From the NCBI GenBank assembly GCA_947380655.1, contig CANCRX010000002.1, positions 35,867 through 99,866 of the forward strand: DNA of 64,000 bases. The letters run 5' to 3'. Shown here one piece after another: positions 40,559-49,885 of this stretch. The DNA is from Alcaligenaceae bacterium (GTDB taxonomy: Bacteria > Pseudomonadota > Gammaproteobacteria > Burkholderiales > Burkholderiaceae_B). The notes beneath the pieces are model-generated. The model saw only the letters and a list, made by a program, of their open reading frames with translations, was not told where the DNA came from and searched no databases. Within the stretch, counting starts at the first letter, position 1. Each line of letters begins with the position of its first letter. A program made the translations under genes and the position numbers.

Positions 40559-42511
40559 GTGAATGTTCACAATGTTATGTGTCGTCTATCTAAATATAGA
40601 CGAGAGTTAGCCATTCTTGCTTTATTTACCACCTCCGTTCAAGCACAGCCCTCCGATCTAAGAGATCAGATTGATTCACTCAATCCTATTATCGTGACCG
40701 CTACAGTCGAGGCGACTTCCGGGCGCGATGTGTTGTCAGATTATGACTACATAGGTTCTGAACAAATTGAGCGCGCGGGCCAAACCAGTTTGCCTGAACT
40801 GTTACAGCAACAGCGTGGCGTACAAGTTCAAACTTATGGTGGCAGTGGAAATTACGCAAGTGTCAGTTTAAGAGGTACTAACAATGATCAGGCACTCGTC
40901 TTAATTGATGGTGTCAGAGTTGAGTCCTCCGCGATTGGTGGGGCGGTCTGGTCGACGATTCCTTTGGCACTTATCGATCATATTGAAATTATTTTTGGAC
41001 CACAAAGTACGTTCTATGGTGCAGATGCCATGGGTGGTGTCATTCAGATTTTCACGAAACGTGGTGATGGACCTGCCCAAGTGCAAGCATCGACTGGCTA
41101 TGGTTCATACGGGACAAGCATTTCTACTGCGAGTATCTCTGGGTCTACAGAGGGCACAGATAAAGTTCGCTATGCCTTCGGCATCAACAACGATACTTCC
41201 AGTGGATTCAATACAGTCGCACCTAACAACCCTTGTAGTGCGGCCAATGCAAGCAAGAACTATTGCGCGCCTGGCTATCCGACCTCCAATACAGGTTACA
41301 CAAGAAATAGTGCCGCAGGACAAATCTCAAGGGATTGGGGCGTTGGCCAGGAGTTTGGTTTCAAGATGCTTGCAAGTCGTGATAGTTATCAGTATCCAGG
41401 CTTTAGTTATGCATACGACACACCTGAAACAGGCACTGAAATTGGCAGTACTTACCTAGCGGCGCTGTATTCAAGAAATCAGATCACGACTAATTGGCAA
41501 AGTTTTTTTCAGGTTTCGCAAACTAACAATTATTCCCAAAGCTTCACTACCGGGGCCGCCGATCCTATCAGTACACCTCAAACTGATATTTTGTGGCAAA
41601 ACAATATCAAATTGGGTACTGATGTGTTGCAGCTTTCTGCCGAGCGGCGCAATCAGTATGTAAATGCTACGCTATCACCTGTCAATTCAGGGTTAGCAAA
41701 CTCTGTAACGGTAGACCAGTCTAGAACTTTTGACTCGGTTGCTGCAACCTATCAATTAAAGCGCGGCGCTAATCTCGCAACGGCTGCACTACGTAATGAC
41801 AATATATCTGGCTATGGATCTCAGACGACGGGAAGCGTAGCGTATGGATATTTCTTTACCAATGAATTTCGCTTCAACGCAAACTACGGTACGGGTTTTC
41901 GTGCGCCCAGTTTCAACGACCTCTATTACCCAGGGTATGGCAATGCAAATTTGCAACCTGAAACAAACCGGAATATGGAAGTTGGCTTGCATTACGAAAC
42001 CCGTAATTACGGGGTTCATTTGGTTGGGTACGACAACAAAATCGATAACTTGATTGTCCCTTTAATGTGTTCAAGTCAGTCAAGCGGATATTGCCCGACC
42101 AACTACGCTAAAAGTGAAATCAGCGGTATTTCACTTGGTATCAACACTATCATTGATAAAGTTACGCTCCAAGGGTCTTATGATTTGATGAATGCGGTTG
42201 ATTTGGAGACGGGCAATCAATTACCTGGCAGAGCGAAAAATGTATTTAATTTTGGCGCTGACTATAAGACTGGAAAGGTCAATGTGGGTACGAATGTGAC
42301 GCTCACGAGTACGCGCTGGGGCAACGCAGCGAATACACAGGAAATGAGTGGGTTCGCCTTAATGAATTTATATGCGAGCTATGCGTTTGACAATAGTTGG
42401 AGCGTGTTCGCACGTTGGAATAACATTTTTAACTCCTCTTATCAGTTAGCCTATGGTTACAACACTCCCGGGTCTAATGTATTTGCAGGTGTGAGGTACG
42501 CATTGCAGTAA
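40559..42511 (+). CDS. btuB: TonB-dependent vitamin B12 outer membrane receptor
   Basis: 650 residues, GTG start with GAGG eight bases upstream. The leader ends at SVQAQP. A TonB box-like NPIIVTATVEA is followed by the plug (LPELLQQQRGVQVQTYGGSG, VSLRGTNNDQALVLIDGVRV, IEIIFGPQSTFYGADAMGGV) and a long beta-barrel with aromatic ends, finishing in FAGVRYALQ. Control by the B12 riboswitch just upstream and the neighbours btuFCD identify the ligand as cobalamin or another corrinoid. Energy from TonB-ExbBD drives import. Confidence 0.92.
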   Translation: MNVHNVMCRLSKYRRELAILALFTTSVQAQPSDLRDQIDSLNPIIVTATVEATSGRDVLSDYDYIGSEQIERAGQTSLPELLQQQRGVQVQTYGGSGNYASVSLRGTNNDQALVLIDGVRVESSAIGGAVWSTIPLALIDHIEIIFGPQSTFYGADAMGGVIQIFTKRGDGPAQVQASTGYGSYGTSISTASISGSTEGTDKVRYAFGINNDTSSGFNTVAPNNPCSAANASKNYCAPGYPTSNTGYTRNSAAGQISRDWGVGQEFGFKMLASRDSYQYPGFSYAYDTPETGTEIGSTYLAALYSRNQITTNWQSFFQVSQTNNYSQSFTTGAADPISTPQTDILWQNNIKLGTDVLQLSAERRNQYVNATLSPVNSGLANSVTVDQSRTFDSVAATYQLKRGANLATAALRNDNISGYGSQTTGSVAYGYFFTNEFRFNANYGTGFRAPSFNDLYYPGYGNANLQPETNRNMEVGLHYETRNYGVHLVGYDNKIDNLIVPLMCSSQSSGYCPTNYAKSEISGISLGINTIIDKVTLQGSYDLMNAVDLETGNQLPGRAKNVFNFGADYKTGKVNVGTNVTLTSTRWGNAANTQEMSGFALMNLYASYAFDNSWSVFARWNNIFNSSYQLAYGYNTPGSNVFAGVRYALQ

Positions 42512-42542
42512 AGAGTTTCAGTTTTTAACGAATGAGAACGTT

Positions 42543-43427
42543 GTGAAATTAATCCTGTTTTTTTTAGGAATTTTATTTTCTACCTCTGTCATGGCGATTG
42601 AGCTCGTGGATGACAGAGGTGTTCTTGTTAAGTTTGATCACCCTCCCCAAAGGATCATCAGTTTATTACCTTCGATTACTGAATTTGTTTGTGTGCTTGG
42701 CCAATGTGATCGACTTGTTGGCGTCGATATGTTTTCAAACTATCCGTTATCTGTTCAGGCCTTAAGAACACTGGGGTCAGGGCTAGAGCCAAATATCGAA
42801 AAAATCATTGCATTAAAACCTGATTTGATTTTGATGGGGATGTCTCCGAGAGCTGCAGAGCATTTGAGGTCTCTAGGCTTAAAGGTGTTTTCTTTAGAAG
42901 CAAGAAAATATCAGGATGTGCAACGCGTATTAGAAAAATTAGCCCTTATTCTGCGTGTCCCACAAACACAGGCAGAAACCATATGGTTAAAAACGCGTAA
43001 GGAGCTCACTCTGCTCGCAGAGGCACTACCTGTCGTACAACCGAAGTTAAAAGTTTATTTTGAAATTAGTAGTGCACCTTATGCCGCAGGACCAGACTCA
43101 TTTATTGGGGAAACATTGGAGCGTCTTGGCGTAGAAAATATTATTCCCGCTAGTCTGGGAGCATTTCCAAAAATAAATCCAGAACTCGTGGTCCGATCCA
43201 ATCCTGATGTCATTATGCTGAGTGATAAAAATGTACTCAACCTGAATGATCGGCCAGGCTGGTCAGGAATGAAGGCTGTGCGGGAGGGGCGTGTCTGCAA
43301 CTTCGCGGAAAGTGAATCCGACTTAATAGTGAGGGCAGGCCCAAGACTTGCTGAAGGTGCAAAAACTATTGCCCAGTGCCTGGCAAAGTATGGATACTCT
43401 GTTCCTGTCGAATTGAAGATTCAATGA
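42543..43427 (+). CDS. btuF: Periplasmic B12-binding protein
   Basis: 294 residues, GTG start. The signal peptide is MKLILFFLGILFSTSVMA. The cluster A substrate-binding fold is seen in PQRIISLLPSITEFVC, VGVDMFSNYPLSV, IIALKPDLILMGM and, in the C-terminal lobe, SFIGETLERLGVENIIP and LVVRSNPDVIMLSD. It delivers corrinoid to BtuC. Its last bases overlap the btuC start (ATGA). Confidence 0.88.
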   Translation: MKLILFFLGILFSTSVMAIELVDDRGVLVKFDHPPQRIISLLPSITEFVCVLGQCDRLVGVDMFSNYPLSVQALRTLGSGLEPNIEKIIALKPDLILMGMSPRAAEHLRSLGLKVFSLEARKYQDVQRVLEKLALILRVPQTQAETIWLKTRKELTLLAEALPVVQPKLKVYFEISSAPYAAGPDSFIGETLERLGVENIIPASLGAFPKINPELVVRSNPDVIMLSDKNVLNLNDRPGWSGMKAVREGRVCNFAESESDLIVRAGPRLAEGAKTIAQCLAKYGYSVPVELKIQ

Positions 43428-44443
43428 TGAATCATCATACAAAAATCATGCTTGAGCGTTTTACACGTATGACGGGTGTGATTGTTTGTTTTTTATGTGT
43501 CTTATTGCTTTTAGGCATGTGCGTCGGAAGCACAGGTTTTGAGACGCTGACCGGCATGTTTGCTGATCCTGCCTCGAGTCAGATTGTATGGAGGGTCAGG
43601 CTTCCCAGATCAATCGGAGCAATGCTTGCAGGTGCTCTGCTTGGCATGACCGGCGCGATCGCACAAGGATTATTTCGAAATCCACTTGCTGACCCTTATC
43701 TCCTAGGTAGTGCTTCAGGTGCTTCATTTTTCGTCGCGCTGAGCTTGGCCTTTTTAGGAGGAAGTCCTTTTGCAAGTGAGTTCTTACTTCGTATGGGGCT
43801 CACAGGCATGGCCTTTATGGGGGCAGTCACTGCAGTATTTCTGACATTACTGCTCGCCGCAGGGGTGCAAAACTCACTACGACTTTTGTTATCTGGCGTG
43901 ATCGTCGCTGTAATTTTTGGTGCCCTCAGTTCTTTGGTTGCTTTGAGTGCACCGGATATCCTTCAAGTGATGCAGGCTTTTTTGTTGGGCTCCACTAGTT
44001 TTATTAGCTGGAACGCATGTACTGTTATGGCGATCGTGCTGATCGTTGCGCTTTTCGTATCGCTTGCAATGAGTCGTGTACTGGATGGCTTGACGCTCGG
44101 TGAGGCGACGGCGCAAAGTCTTGGGTTAAGTTTGAAATCCACCCGCCTAACTTTAATTATTGTGATATCCCTGACGACAGGCGCTGCGGTTGCACAGGTC
44201 GGTTTGATTGCTTTTGTGGGCTTGGTTGCACCACATCTTGTCCGCTCACTGGTTCGCGTCAACCATGCCAGACTCATCTTTTTATCTGCTCTTCTTGGTG
44301 CCGGACTGCTATTGGCCGCTGATATTCTGGCGAGGGTGGTTATTGCACCGCAAGAACTTCCGGTCGGAGTAGTGACTGCCGTACTGGGTGGGGGATATTT
44401 ATTCTGGCTGATGTACCGTGGTCGCAGAAAGGGGGCTTTTTAA
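43424..44443 (+). CDS. btuC: B12 ABC transporter permease
   Basis: 339 residues with about ten transmembrane helices, in the FecCD/BtuC family: VWRVRLPRSIGAMLAGALLG, GLFRNPLADPYLLGSASGAS, LGEATAQSLGLSLKST and FVGLVAPHLVRSLV are family blocks; the last is the coupling loop to BtuD. The start at 43424 overlaps the btuF stop; a longer in-frame reading from 43376 is not needed. The btuD start follows immediately after the stop. Confidence 0.9.
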   Translation: MMNHHTKIMLERFTRMTGVIVCFLCVLLLLGMCVGSTGFETLTGMFADPASSQIVWRVRLPRSIGAMLAGALLGMTGAIAQGLFRNPLADPYLLGSASGASFFVALSLAFLGGSPFASEFLLRMGLTGMAFMGAVTAVFLTLLLAAGVQNSLRLLLSGVIVAVIFGALSSLVALSAPDILQVMQAFLLGSTSFISWNACTVMAIVLIVALFVSLAMSRVLDGLTLGEATAQSLGLSLKSTRLTLIIVISLTTGAAVAQVGLIAFVGLVAPHLVRSLVRVNHARLIFLSALLGAGLLLAADILARVVIAPQELPVGVVTAVLGGGYLFWLMYRGRRKGAF

Positions 44444-45226
44444 ATGATGTCATTGACCCCGTCAGATTCAAAGGCTATCCAGATTACAAACGTATCAGTC
44501 AGACACGCTGAACTTGTTGCGTTAAATAGCGTCACATTAAATATTGCCAAGGGTAAATGGACGTCGGTCATCGGCCCTAATGGTGCGGGTAAATCCACAT
44601 TATTGCGTGTGTGTGCTGGTCTCCAAGGTGATTTATCGAGGGTTCAGCTTGACGGTATTTCACTGGACAATATTTCCCCAGTTATCAGAGCGAGGCGTGT
44701 TGCTTGGCTAGGCCAGAATGAGTCTGTCCAGAGCGATATGTCTGTATATGATCTCGTAATGCTTGGCAGGTTACCTCGGCTCTCATGGTTTGAAGCACCT
44801 TCGCAAAGTGATCATTTGATCGTGCGTCATGCGCTTGAAACTATGCATGCATTTGAATGGAAAGATCGCTCTGTCGGGCAGTTGTCTGGTGGTGAGCAGC
44901 AGCGGGTATTGATTGCCAGGGCACTTGCAGTGGATGCTGAAATATTGCTGATGGATGAACCTCTCAGTAATCTTGATCCTCCGCATCAATCAGATTGCTT
45001 GAATTTAATCAGATCCCTCGTTGAGCAAGGAAAAACTGTAGTAACCGTTCTGCATGAGATCGCCTTCTCGCTCTGCGCAGATGAGGTCGTTGTGATGAAT
45101 GAGGGAGGCGCGTATTTTCAAGGGCTGAGTCACATGGTCGATACGCATCGAAAAATCGAACAGGTTTTTCAAAATAGAATTGAAATCCATCCTTTTAAGA
45201 ACCGTCTCATTATTTTGCCGGTTTGA
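44444..45226 (+). CDS. btuD: B12 ABC transporter ATP-binding protein
   Basis: 260 residues. Walker A GPNGAGKST, signature LSGGEQQRVLIARALAV, Walker B ILLMDEPLSNLDP, and the H-loop His in TVLHEIAFSL are all present. Pairs with BtuC to power corrinoid import across the inner membrane. It starts directly after the btuC stop codon. Confidence 0.92.
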   Translation: MMSLTPSDSKAIQITNVSVRHAELVALNSVTLNIAKGKWTSVIGPNGAGKSTLLRVCAGLQGDLSRVQLDGISLDNISPVIRARRVAWLGQNESVQSDMSVYDLVMLGRLPRLSWFEAPSQSDHLIVRHALETMHAFEWKDRSVGQLSGGEQQRVLIARALAVDAEILLMDEPLSNLDPPHQSDCLNLIRSLVEQGKTVVTVLHEIAFSLCADEVVVMNEGGAYFQGLSHMVDTHRKIEQVFQNRIEIHPFKNRLIILPV

Positions 45227-45249
45227 ACTAAATCTTTAAGAGCATCATT

Positions 45250-45819
45250 ATGCAAATCCAAACACCTCGCACTGAAAAACCCTATGAGCAACCCGAGGGG
45301 GAGCGTCGCGGCTTAATCATTATTAATACAGGCGATGGCAAGGGGAAAAGTACTGCTGCATTTGGTTTATCCATCAGAGCGCATGGGCGCGGAAAAAAAG
45401 TAAAGATTTACCAGTTCATGAAAGTGCCCTCTGCAAGGTTTGGAGAACATCGTACGTTTGAGATGCTAGGCATACCTATCGAAGGTCTGGGTGATGGCTT
45501 TAGTTGGAAAAGTAAGGATCTCGAACACTCAGCGCAATTAGCCCGTGATGGCTGGGAAAAAGCCAAGGCGACGATCATGTCTGGTGAGTATTTTCTGGTT
45601 GTGCTTGATGAGATCACATACCCATTGATGTATGGATGGCTTTCACTCGAGGACGTGATCCACACTCTGAAGTCTCGTCCTAAGGATGTGCACGTTTGCC
45701 TGACAGGCAGAAGCTGCCCCCAAGAAGTGATCGATATCGCAGATACGGTCACTGAGATGGGTCAAATCAAGCACGCATTTACTGCTGGTATCCCCGCACA
45801 ACGTGGTATTGAAGATTAG
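45250..45819 (+). CDS. cobO: Corrinoid adenosyltransferase (CobO/BtuR type)
   Basis: 189 residues. Walker A variant NTGDGKGKSTAAFGL and the EITYPLMYGWL and TGRSCPQEVIDIADTVTEM blocks are those of the CobA/CobO/BtuR family, which attaches the 5'-deoxyadenosyl group of ATP to cob(I)alamin or cobyrinic acid diamide. Located between the importer genes and cobQ, it turns imported corrinoid into the adenosylated form that is also the ligand of the upstream riboswitch. Confidence 0.93.
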   Translation: MQIQTPRTEKPYEQPEGERRGLIIINTGDGKGKSTAAFGLSIRAHGRGKKVKIYQFMKVPSARFGEHRTFEMLGIPIEGLGDGFSWKSKDLEHSAQLARDGWEKAKATIMSGEYFLVVLDEITYPLMYGWLSLEDVIHTLKSRPKDVHVCLTGRSCPQEVIDIADTVTEMGQIKHAFTAGIPAQRGIED

Positions 45820-45843
45820 GTCCTACCAGGACAGGGGCACAGG

Positions 45844-47304
45844 ATGGCCGCAATATGTGTGATGGTGCTCGGTACTTCGAGTGGCGCAGGTAAGAGCTGG
45901 ATTACAACGGCTCTCTGTCGCTACTATGCCAATCAAGATTTGAAGGTTGCACCTTTCAAGGCGCAAAACATGAGCAATAACGCTCGTGTGGTGGATGCTG
46001 GCGATCGCGAGGGGGAAATAGGGTCTGCTCAGTATTTTCAAGCATTAGCTGCAAAGGCCGTACCCAGCGTGCAGATGAATCCGGTTTTACTCAAGCCTGA
46101 GGCGGATACCAGAAGTCAGGTGGTCGTGATGGGACGCGTTGATAGCATTTTGTCTAAGACCCCCTGGCGTGAGCGAAGTGAAAAGCTCTGGCCCGCTATT
46201 CAAATTGCGCTCGATCGCTTGATTGACTCTTATGACGTTGTTGTCATTGAAGGTGCTGGTTCTCCGGCAGAGATCAATTTAATGGCAAGTGATATTGTTA
46301 ATTTACGTGTCGCACGCTATGCCAACGCAAAGTGTTTACTTGTGACAGATATTGATCGGGGAGGTGCTTTTGCGCATCTCTACGGTACTTGGGCATTACT
46401 TGAAAAGACTGACCAGCAAAGGATTGCAGGATTTATCCTGAATAAATTCAGAGGAGATGCCGCGCTACTTGCCCCTGCGCCAGCAATGCTTCAAGGGATG
46501 ACGGGTATTCCAGTCGTGGCAACAATTCCTATGCTTCGTGCACATGGATTGCCTGAGGAAGATGGTGTATTTGATGATCACCTATCGAATTCTATTGCTG
46601 GGGCGATCAGGGTCGCTGTGATTGCCTATCCGCGCATCAGTAATCTGGATGAATTTCAATCGTTAATCAATACTACAAATGTAAAGTTGATCTGGGCAAG
46701 AGAGCCACAGGAGTTGTTGGATGTTGACTGGATTATTTTGCCTGGATCGAAACATACAAGTTCAGACCTCGACTGGTTACGGACGCAGGGCCTTGATAAG
46801 GCGATAAGTGAGCATGCTCAGGCAGGCAAGCATGTATTGGGAATTTGTGGTGGGTTGCAGATGCTCGGCAGCGCCTTGAACGACCCCTATGGTATTGATG
46901 GATCGCGCAGGGGTTTGAATTTATTGTCTTTGGATACGGTCTTTGAGCAAGCCAAAACCGTCAAGCAAACGCAAACTCAGTTCGCGTCAATCGAGGGCGT
47001 ATGGAGTTTTTTGTCGGGATTGTCTGTTTCAGGCTATGAAATTCACCATGGAGAGACGACTCCGCATAGTTCTCTCGGTGATGGGGAAGGTTTGCTTGAA
47101 ATCATCCCGGAAATCGCATGGCTAAATTCTGCAGGCAATGTGATGGGAATTTATGTGCACGGACTCTTTGAGAATGCTGTGGTGATGGAGGCCGCATTTC
47201 ATGATGCATCAGGTACGCTTGATGCTGTATTTGAAAAGCTTGCTGATCATTTTGAAAATAACGCTGAGCCCGGTTTATTAAATTCTTTAATTGACAGACA
47301 CTGA
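45844..47304 (+). CDS. cobQ: Adenosylcobyric acid synthase (glutamine-hydrolysing)
   Basis: 486 residues. The N-terminal ATP-binding part has VLGTSSGAGKSWITTALC and FKAQNMSNNARVV; the C-terminal class I glutamine amidotransferase has ILPGSKHTSSDLDWLR and HVLGICGGLQMLG with the nucleophile Cys, ending in EIHHGETTP and GIYVHGLFEN. It amidates four side chains of adenosylcobyrinic diamide. It is the last gene of the operon; a terminator starts three bases after the stop. cobD, cobU, cobS and cobC are not in the window. Confidence 0.93.
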   Translation: MAAICVMVLGTSSGAGKSWITTALCRYYANQDLKVAPFKAQNMSNNARVVDAGDREGEIGSAQYFQALAAKAVPSVQMNPVLLKPEADTRSQVVVMGRVDSILSKTPWRERSEKLWPAIQIALDRLIDSYDVVVIEGAGSPAEINLMASDIVNLRVARYANAKCLLVTDIDRGGAFAHLYGTWALLEKTDQQRIAGFILNKFRGDAALLAPAPAMLQGMTGIPVVATIPMLRAHGLPEEDGVFDDHLSNSIAGAIRVAVIAYPRISNLDEFQSLINTTNVKLIWAREPQELLDVDWIILPGSKHTSSDLDWLRTQGLDKAISEHAQAGKHVLGICGGLQMLGSALNDPYGIDGSRRGLNLLSLDTVFEQAKTVKQTQTQFASIEGVWSFLSGLSVSGYEIHHGETTPHSSLGDGEGLLEIIPEIAWLNSAGNVMGIYVHGLFENAVVMEAAFHDASGTLDAVFEKLADHFENNAEPGLLNSLIDRH

Positions 47305-47306
47305 CT

Positions 47307-47342
47307 CGGCAATCGACACGCATTGCATCGATTGCCGTTTTC
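47307..47342 (+). terminator. Terminator of the btu-cob operon
   Basis: CGGCAATCGA (47307-47316) pairs with TCGATTGCCG (47328-47337) across an 11-base loop, followed by TTTTC. A strong rho-independent end after cobQ; because azoR ends at 47349 on the other strand, it may serve both. Confidence 0.85.
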
Positions 47343-47348
47343 AAATAC

Positions 47349-47960
47349 TTACTTAGTTACTGCGGTAATTTCAGCACGCGCGGCAGCAAATGCCGTCGCC
47401 TTTGCTGCTTCTCCCATAGCCAAGCCCTCAGCACGTACGTAACGTACATCGGTAATACCAAAAAAGCCGAAGACTGTTTTCAAATAGCTCTCTTGATGGT
47501 CCATAGCCTGGCCCGCTTCACTTGTTGAGTAAGCACCGCCGCGTGTTGACACCACAATCACAGTTTTACCGGAAGCCAATCCTGTTGGGCCTTTGTCGGT
47601 GTAGGTAAAGGTGCGACCAGGCTGGGCAAGACGATCAATCCAGGCTTTCAGTTGTGTCGGGATGGAAAAATTGTAGAAGGGCGCACCCACCACGATCACG
47701 TTTGCTGCTAAAAACTGGGAGACGAGTTTTTCTGACAATGCATTTTCTGCACGCTGTGCTTCGGTTGGTTCAGGTTGTGCAATGCCTTTGATTGCAATCG
47801 CATCAGCACCGAAGTGAGGGATCTGGTTTGCAGCGACGTCGAGATACTCGACAGAGGTATCTGGGTGATTTTTGATCCACTGCGCAACGGTTTCTGCTGA
47901 TAATTCACGTGACGCGGAGTAGGCGCCGAGGATACTGGAGTCGATGTGTAAAAGTTTCAT
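47349..47960 (-). CDS. azoR: FMN-dependent NADH-azoreductase / quinone reductase
   Basis: 203 residues from the ATG at 47960. The flavodoxin-like fold begins MKLLHIDSSILGAYSASREL (FMN phosphate site), with VVGAPFYNFSIPTQLKAWID and TVIVVSTRGGAYS later, as in AzoR. It reduces quinones and azo dyes with NADH. The pirin gene lies 26 bases upstream; both are probably controlled by the divergent LysR regulator. Confidence 0.9.
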   Translation of the reverse strand: MKLLHIDSSILGAYSASRELSAETVAQWIKNHPDTSVEYLDVAANQIPHFGADAIAIKGIAQPEPTEAQRAENALSEKLVSQFLAANVIVVGAPFYNFSIPTQLKAWIDRLAQPGRTFTYTDKGPTGLASGKTVIVVSTRGGAYSTSEAGQAMDHQESYLKTVFGFFGITDVRYVRAEGLAMGEAAKATAFAAARAEITAVTK

Positions 47961-47985
47961 GATGATGTTTCTCTCAGAAAATTGA

Positions 47986-48867
47986 TTATTTAGAAAATTC
48001 TCCCAGCCTTCCTTCGCGGAAGTCACTCAGTGCTTCGTAGATTTCTTGCTGGGTGTTCATAACAAAAGGTCCGTACTGGACGATGGGTTCTTTTAACGGC
48101 TGACCTGAAATAAAAATGAGCTTTGCGTCGCTGCTGGCCTCAATCACCACACCATCGCTGTCAGGCTCATTAGCGAAAATCGCCATGCGCTGCACAGGGA
48201 CCGCCTTGCCTGAAATGCTGACTTCACCTCGATATACATAGAGAAAGGCATTGTGTGTTGGCGATAGTTGCTGTTCAAACTTAGAGCCGCCTGGCATGTG
48301 GAGATCGAGGTAGCAGGGCTGTGTGATATCGCGCGTCACCGCGCCCGTCACGCCGTTACTTTCACCTGCAATCACCGTGACAGCAACGCCTGCTGTAGTG
48401 ACATATTTTGGTAACTGATTATTTTTAAAATCCTTGTACCAAGGCGCATTCATTTTGTCGCGTTTAGGTAAATTCAGCCAAAGCTGAAATCCTTCCATCA
48501 CACCTTCTTCCTGTTGAGGGATTTCGGAGTGAATCACGCCTTTGCCTGCAGTCATCCATTGGACATCACCGTTTTCCAGTAAGCCTTCATTGCCTGCGCT
48601 ATCGCGATGTAGCATCCGACCGGCAAGCATGTAGGTGACTGTCTCAAAGCCACGATGAGGGTGGTCTGGAAAGCCTGCTATGTAGTCATCGGGTTTATCA
48701 CTGCCAAACGCATCCAGCATGAGGAACGGATCCAGACGTTGCTGGAGATTCTGTGTCAGTACGCGAGTCAGCTTCACTCCCGCACCGTCAGAGGTGGCCT
48801 GGCCAGCCACCAGACGCTCAACTGTACGAGGACGGTGAACGGTTTGGGTATGGAGTGGAGGATTCAT
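47986..48867 (-). CDS. Pirin family protein
   Basis: 293 residues from the ATG at 48867. The bicupin metal motif GFPDHPHRGFETVTYMLAG and MTAGKGVIHSEIPQ provide the His and Glu iron ligands. Bacterial pirins such as YhhW show quercetinase activity. Paired with an azoreductase this suggests handling of quinones or flavonoids. Divergent from the LysR regulator. Confidence 0.88.
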   Translation of the reverse strand: MNPPLHTQTVHRPRTVERLVAGQATSDGAGVKLTRVLTQNLQQRLDPFLMLDAFGSDKPDDYIAGFPDHPHRGFETVTYMLAGRMLHRDSAGNEGLLENGDVQWMTAGKGVIHSEIPQQEEGVMEGFQLWLNLPKRDKMNAPWYKDFKNNQLPKYVTTAGVAVTVIAGESNGVTGAVTRDITQPCYLDLHMPGGSKFEQQLSPTHNAFLYVYRGEVSISGKAVPVQRMAIFANEPDSDGVVIEASSDAKLIFISGQPLKEPIVQYGPFVMNTQQEIYEALSDFREGRLGEFSK

Positions 48868-48909
48868 TTTTAGTCCAGTCAAAGGCACTGAGTTCTTAAT
48901 GACTAAACT

Positions 48910-48926
48910 ATATTCCTGAACAATAT
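48910..48926. promoter_or_regulatory. LysR-type operator candidate, ATATT-N7-AATAT
   Basis: An inverted repeat ATATT-CCTGAAC-AATAT with the T-N11-A spacing of LysR-family sites, in the 77-base gap between the divergent pirin and lysR-type genes. Confidence 0.5.
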
Positions 48927-48944
48927 GTTTGAAAATAGCATTAA

Positions 48945-49883
48945 ATGGATATAATTGTTTCTAATATGGAACAATCAAAAACTATTTCTGCTATTGATCC
49001 CAATGATCTCCTAATCTTTGCGCACGTAGCTGAGTTAGGAGGGTTTAGTCGCGCAGCAGAAAAGCTTGGTTTACCAAAATCAACTGTTTCAAGGCGTATT
49101 TCCACGCTTGAGCATCAGTTGGGTGAAAAACTGCTGATTCGAACTACGCGTCGGCAGACTCTGACTGAGTTTGGTGATCAGCTGCAGGAGCACGCCCGTC
49201 AGGTTGTACAGGAGGTGGACGCAGTCAGCGCGTTGATCGAAAGGCGTCAGGCAACTCCAACCGGACGTCTACGCGTTTCAATGCCAAGTGACTTTGCAAA
49301 CTTATTGCTGGCTGACTCGTTGGCTGCTTTTATTGCAATGTATCCGTCGATACAACTTGAGCTGGATTTGTCTCCCAGGCGTGTTGATTTGCTCGGGGAA
49401 GGGTTTGATCTTGTGGTCAGAGTCGGTAAGCTCCCCGAGGACTCTTTGCTGATTGCAAAAAAAATTGCGGAATTTTCAGTAGGACTATTTGCCTCACCGC
49501 AGTATCTGGCCGAGCATGGAATGCCTGAACACCCAAACGAATTGTCCGACCACCACGCTATCAGACTCATGCAGGGAAGTGGTGATTTGGCTGCATGGGT
49601 GCTAAGTCATGACGATGAGCAGTGGCAGGGTATCGCACCGGGTCGTGTCAGTGCTAATTCGCCTGAGTTATTAATGCGGCTCGCTATTGCCGGTGTGGGA
49701 ATCGCTGCGGTTCCTGAATATTTTGCTGCTGTAGATGTACGTAGTGGTTATCTGCGTAGAGTACTACCGCAGTGGCATATGCCAAGTCATACCGCCTGGG
49801 CGGTTTTCCATGATCGAAAATTGATGCCAACCAAGACGCGTGTGTTTATCGATATGTTGCAGATTGCATTAGCAGGGGTATGA
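48945..49883 (+). CDS. LysR-family transcriptional regulator
   Basis: 312 residues. The winged helix-turn-helix is at about 17-77 (LLIFAHVAELGGFSRAAEKL, LPKSTVSRRISTLEHQLGEK), followed by a LysR substrate-binding domain (GRLRVSMPSDFANLLLADSL; DLVVRVGKLPEDSLLIAKKI). The start could also be the ATG at 48966. By layout it controls the divergent pirin-azoR unit; related regulators of this arrangement sense quinones or other electrophiles. Confidence 0.87.
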   Translation: MDIIVSNMEQSKTISAIDPNDLLIFAHVAELGGFSRAAEKLGLPKSTVSRRISTLEHQLGEKLLIRTTRRQTLTEFGDQLQEHARQVVQEVDAVSALIERRQATPTGRLRVSMPSDFANLLLADSLAAFIAMYPSIQLELDLSPRRVDLLGEGFDLVVRVGKLPEDSLLIAKKIAEFSVGLFASPQYLAEHGMPEHPNELSDHHAIRLMQGSGDLAAWVLSHDDEQWQGIAPGRVSANSPELLMRLAIAGVGIAAVPEYFAAVDVRSGYLRRVLPQWHMPSHTAWAVFHDRKLMPTKTRVFIDMLQIALAGV

Positions 49884-49885
49884 AG

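Noticed and set aside
40559..42511. Siderophore or other TonB receptor instead of BtuB
   Set aside because: The upstream cobalamin riboswitch and the btuFCD-cobO-cobQ order make a corrinoid ligand far more likely.
45822..45834. GTCCT-ACC-AGGAC hairpin before cobQ as a terminator
   Set aside because: Only five base pairs with no T-run, inside a tightly spaced operon; it is more likely incidental.
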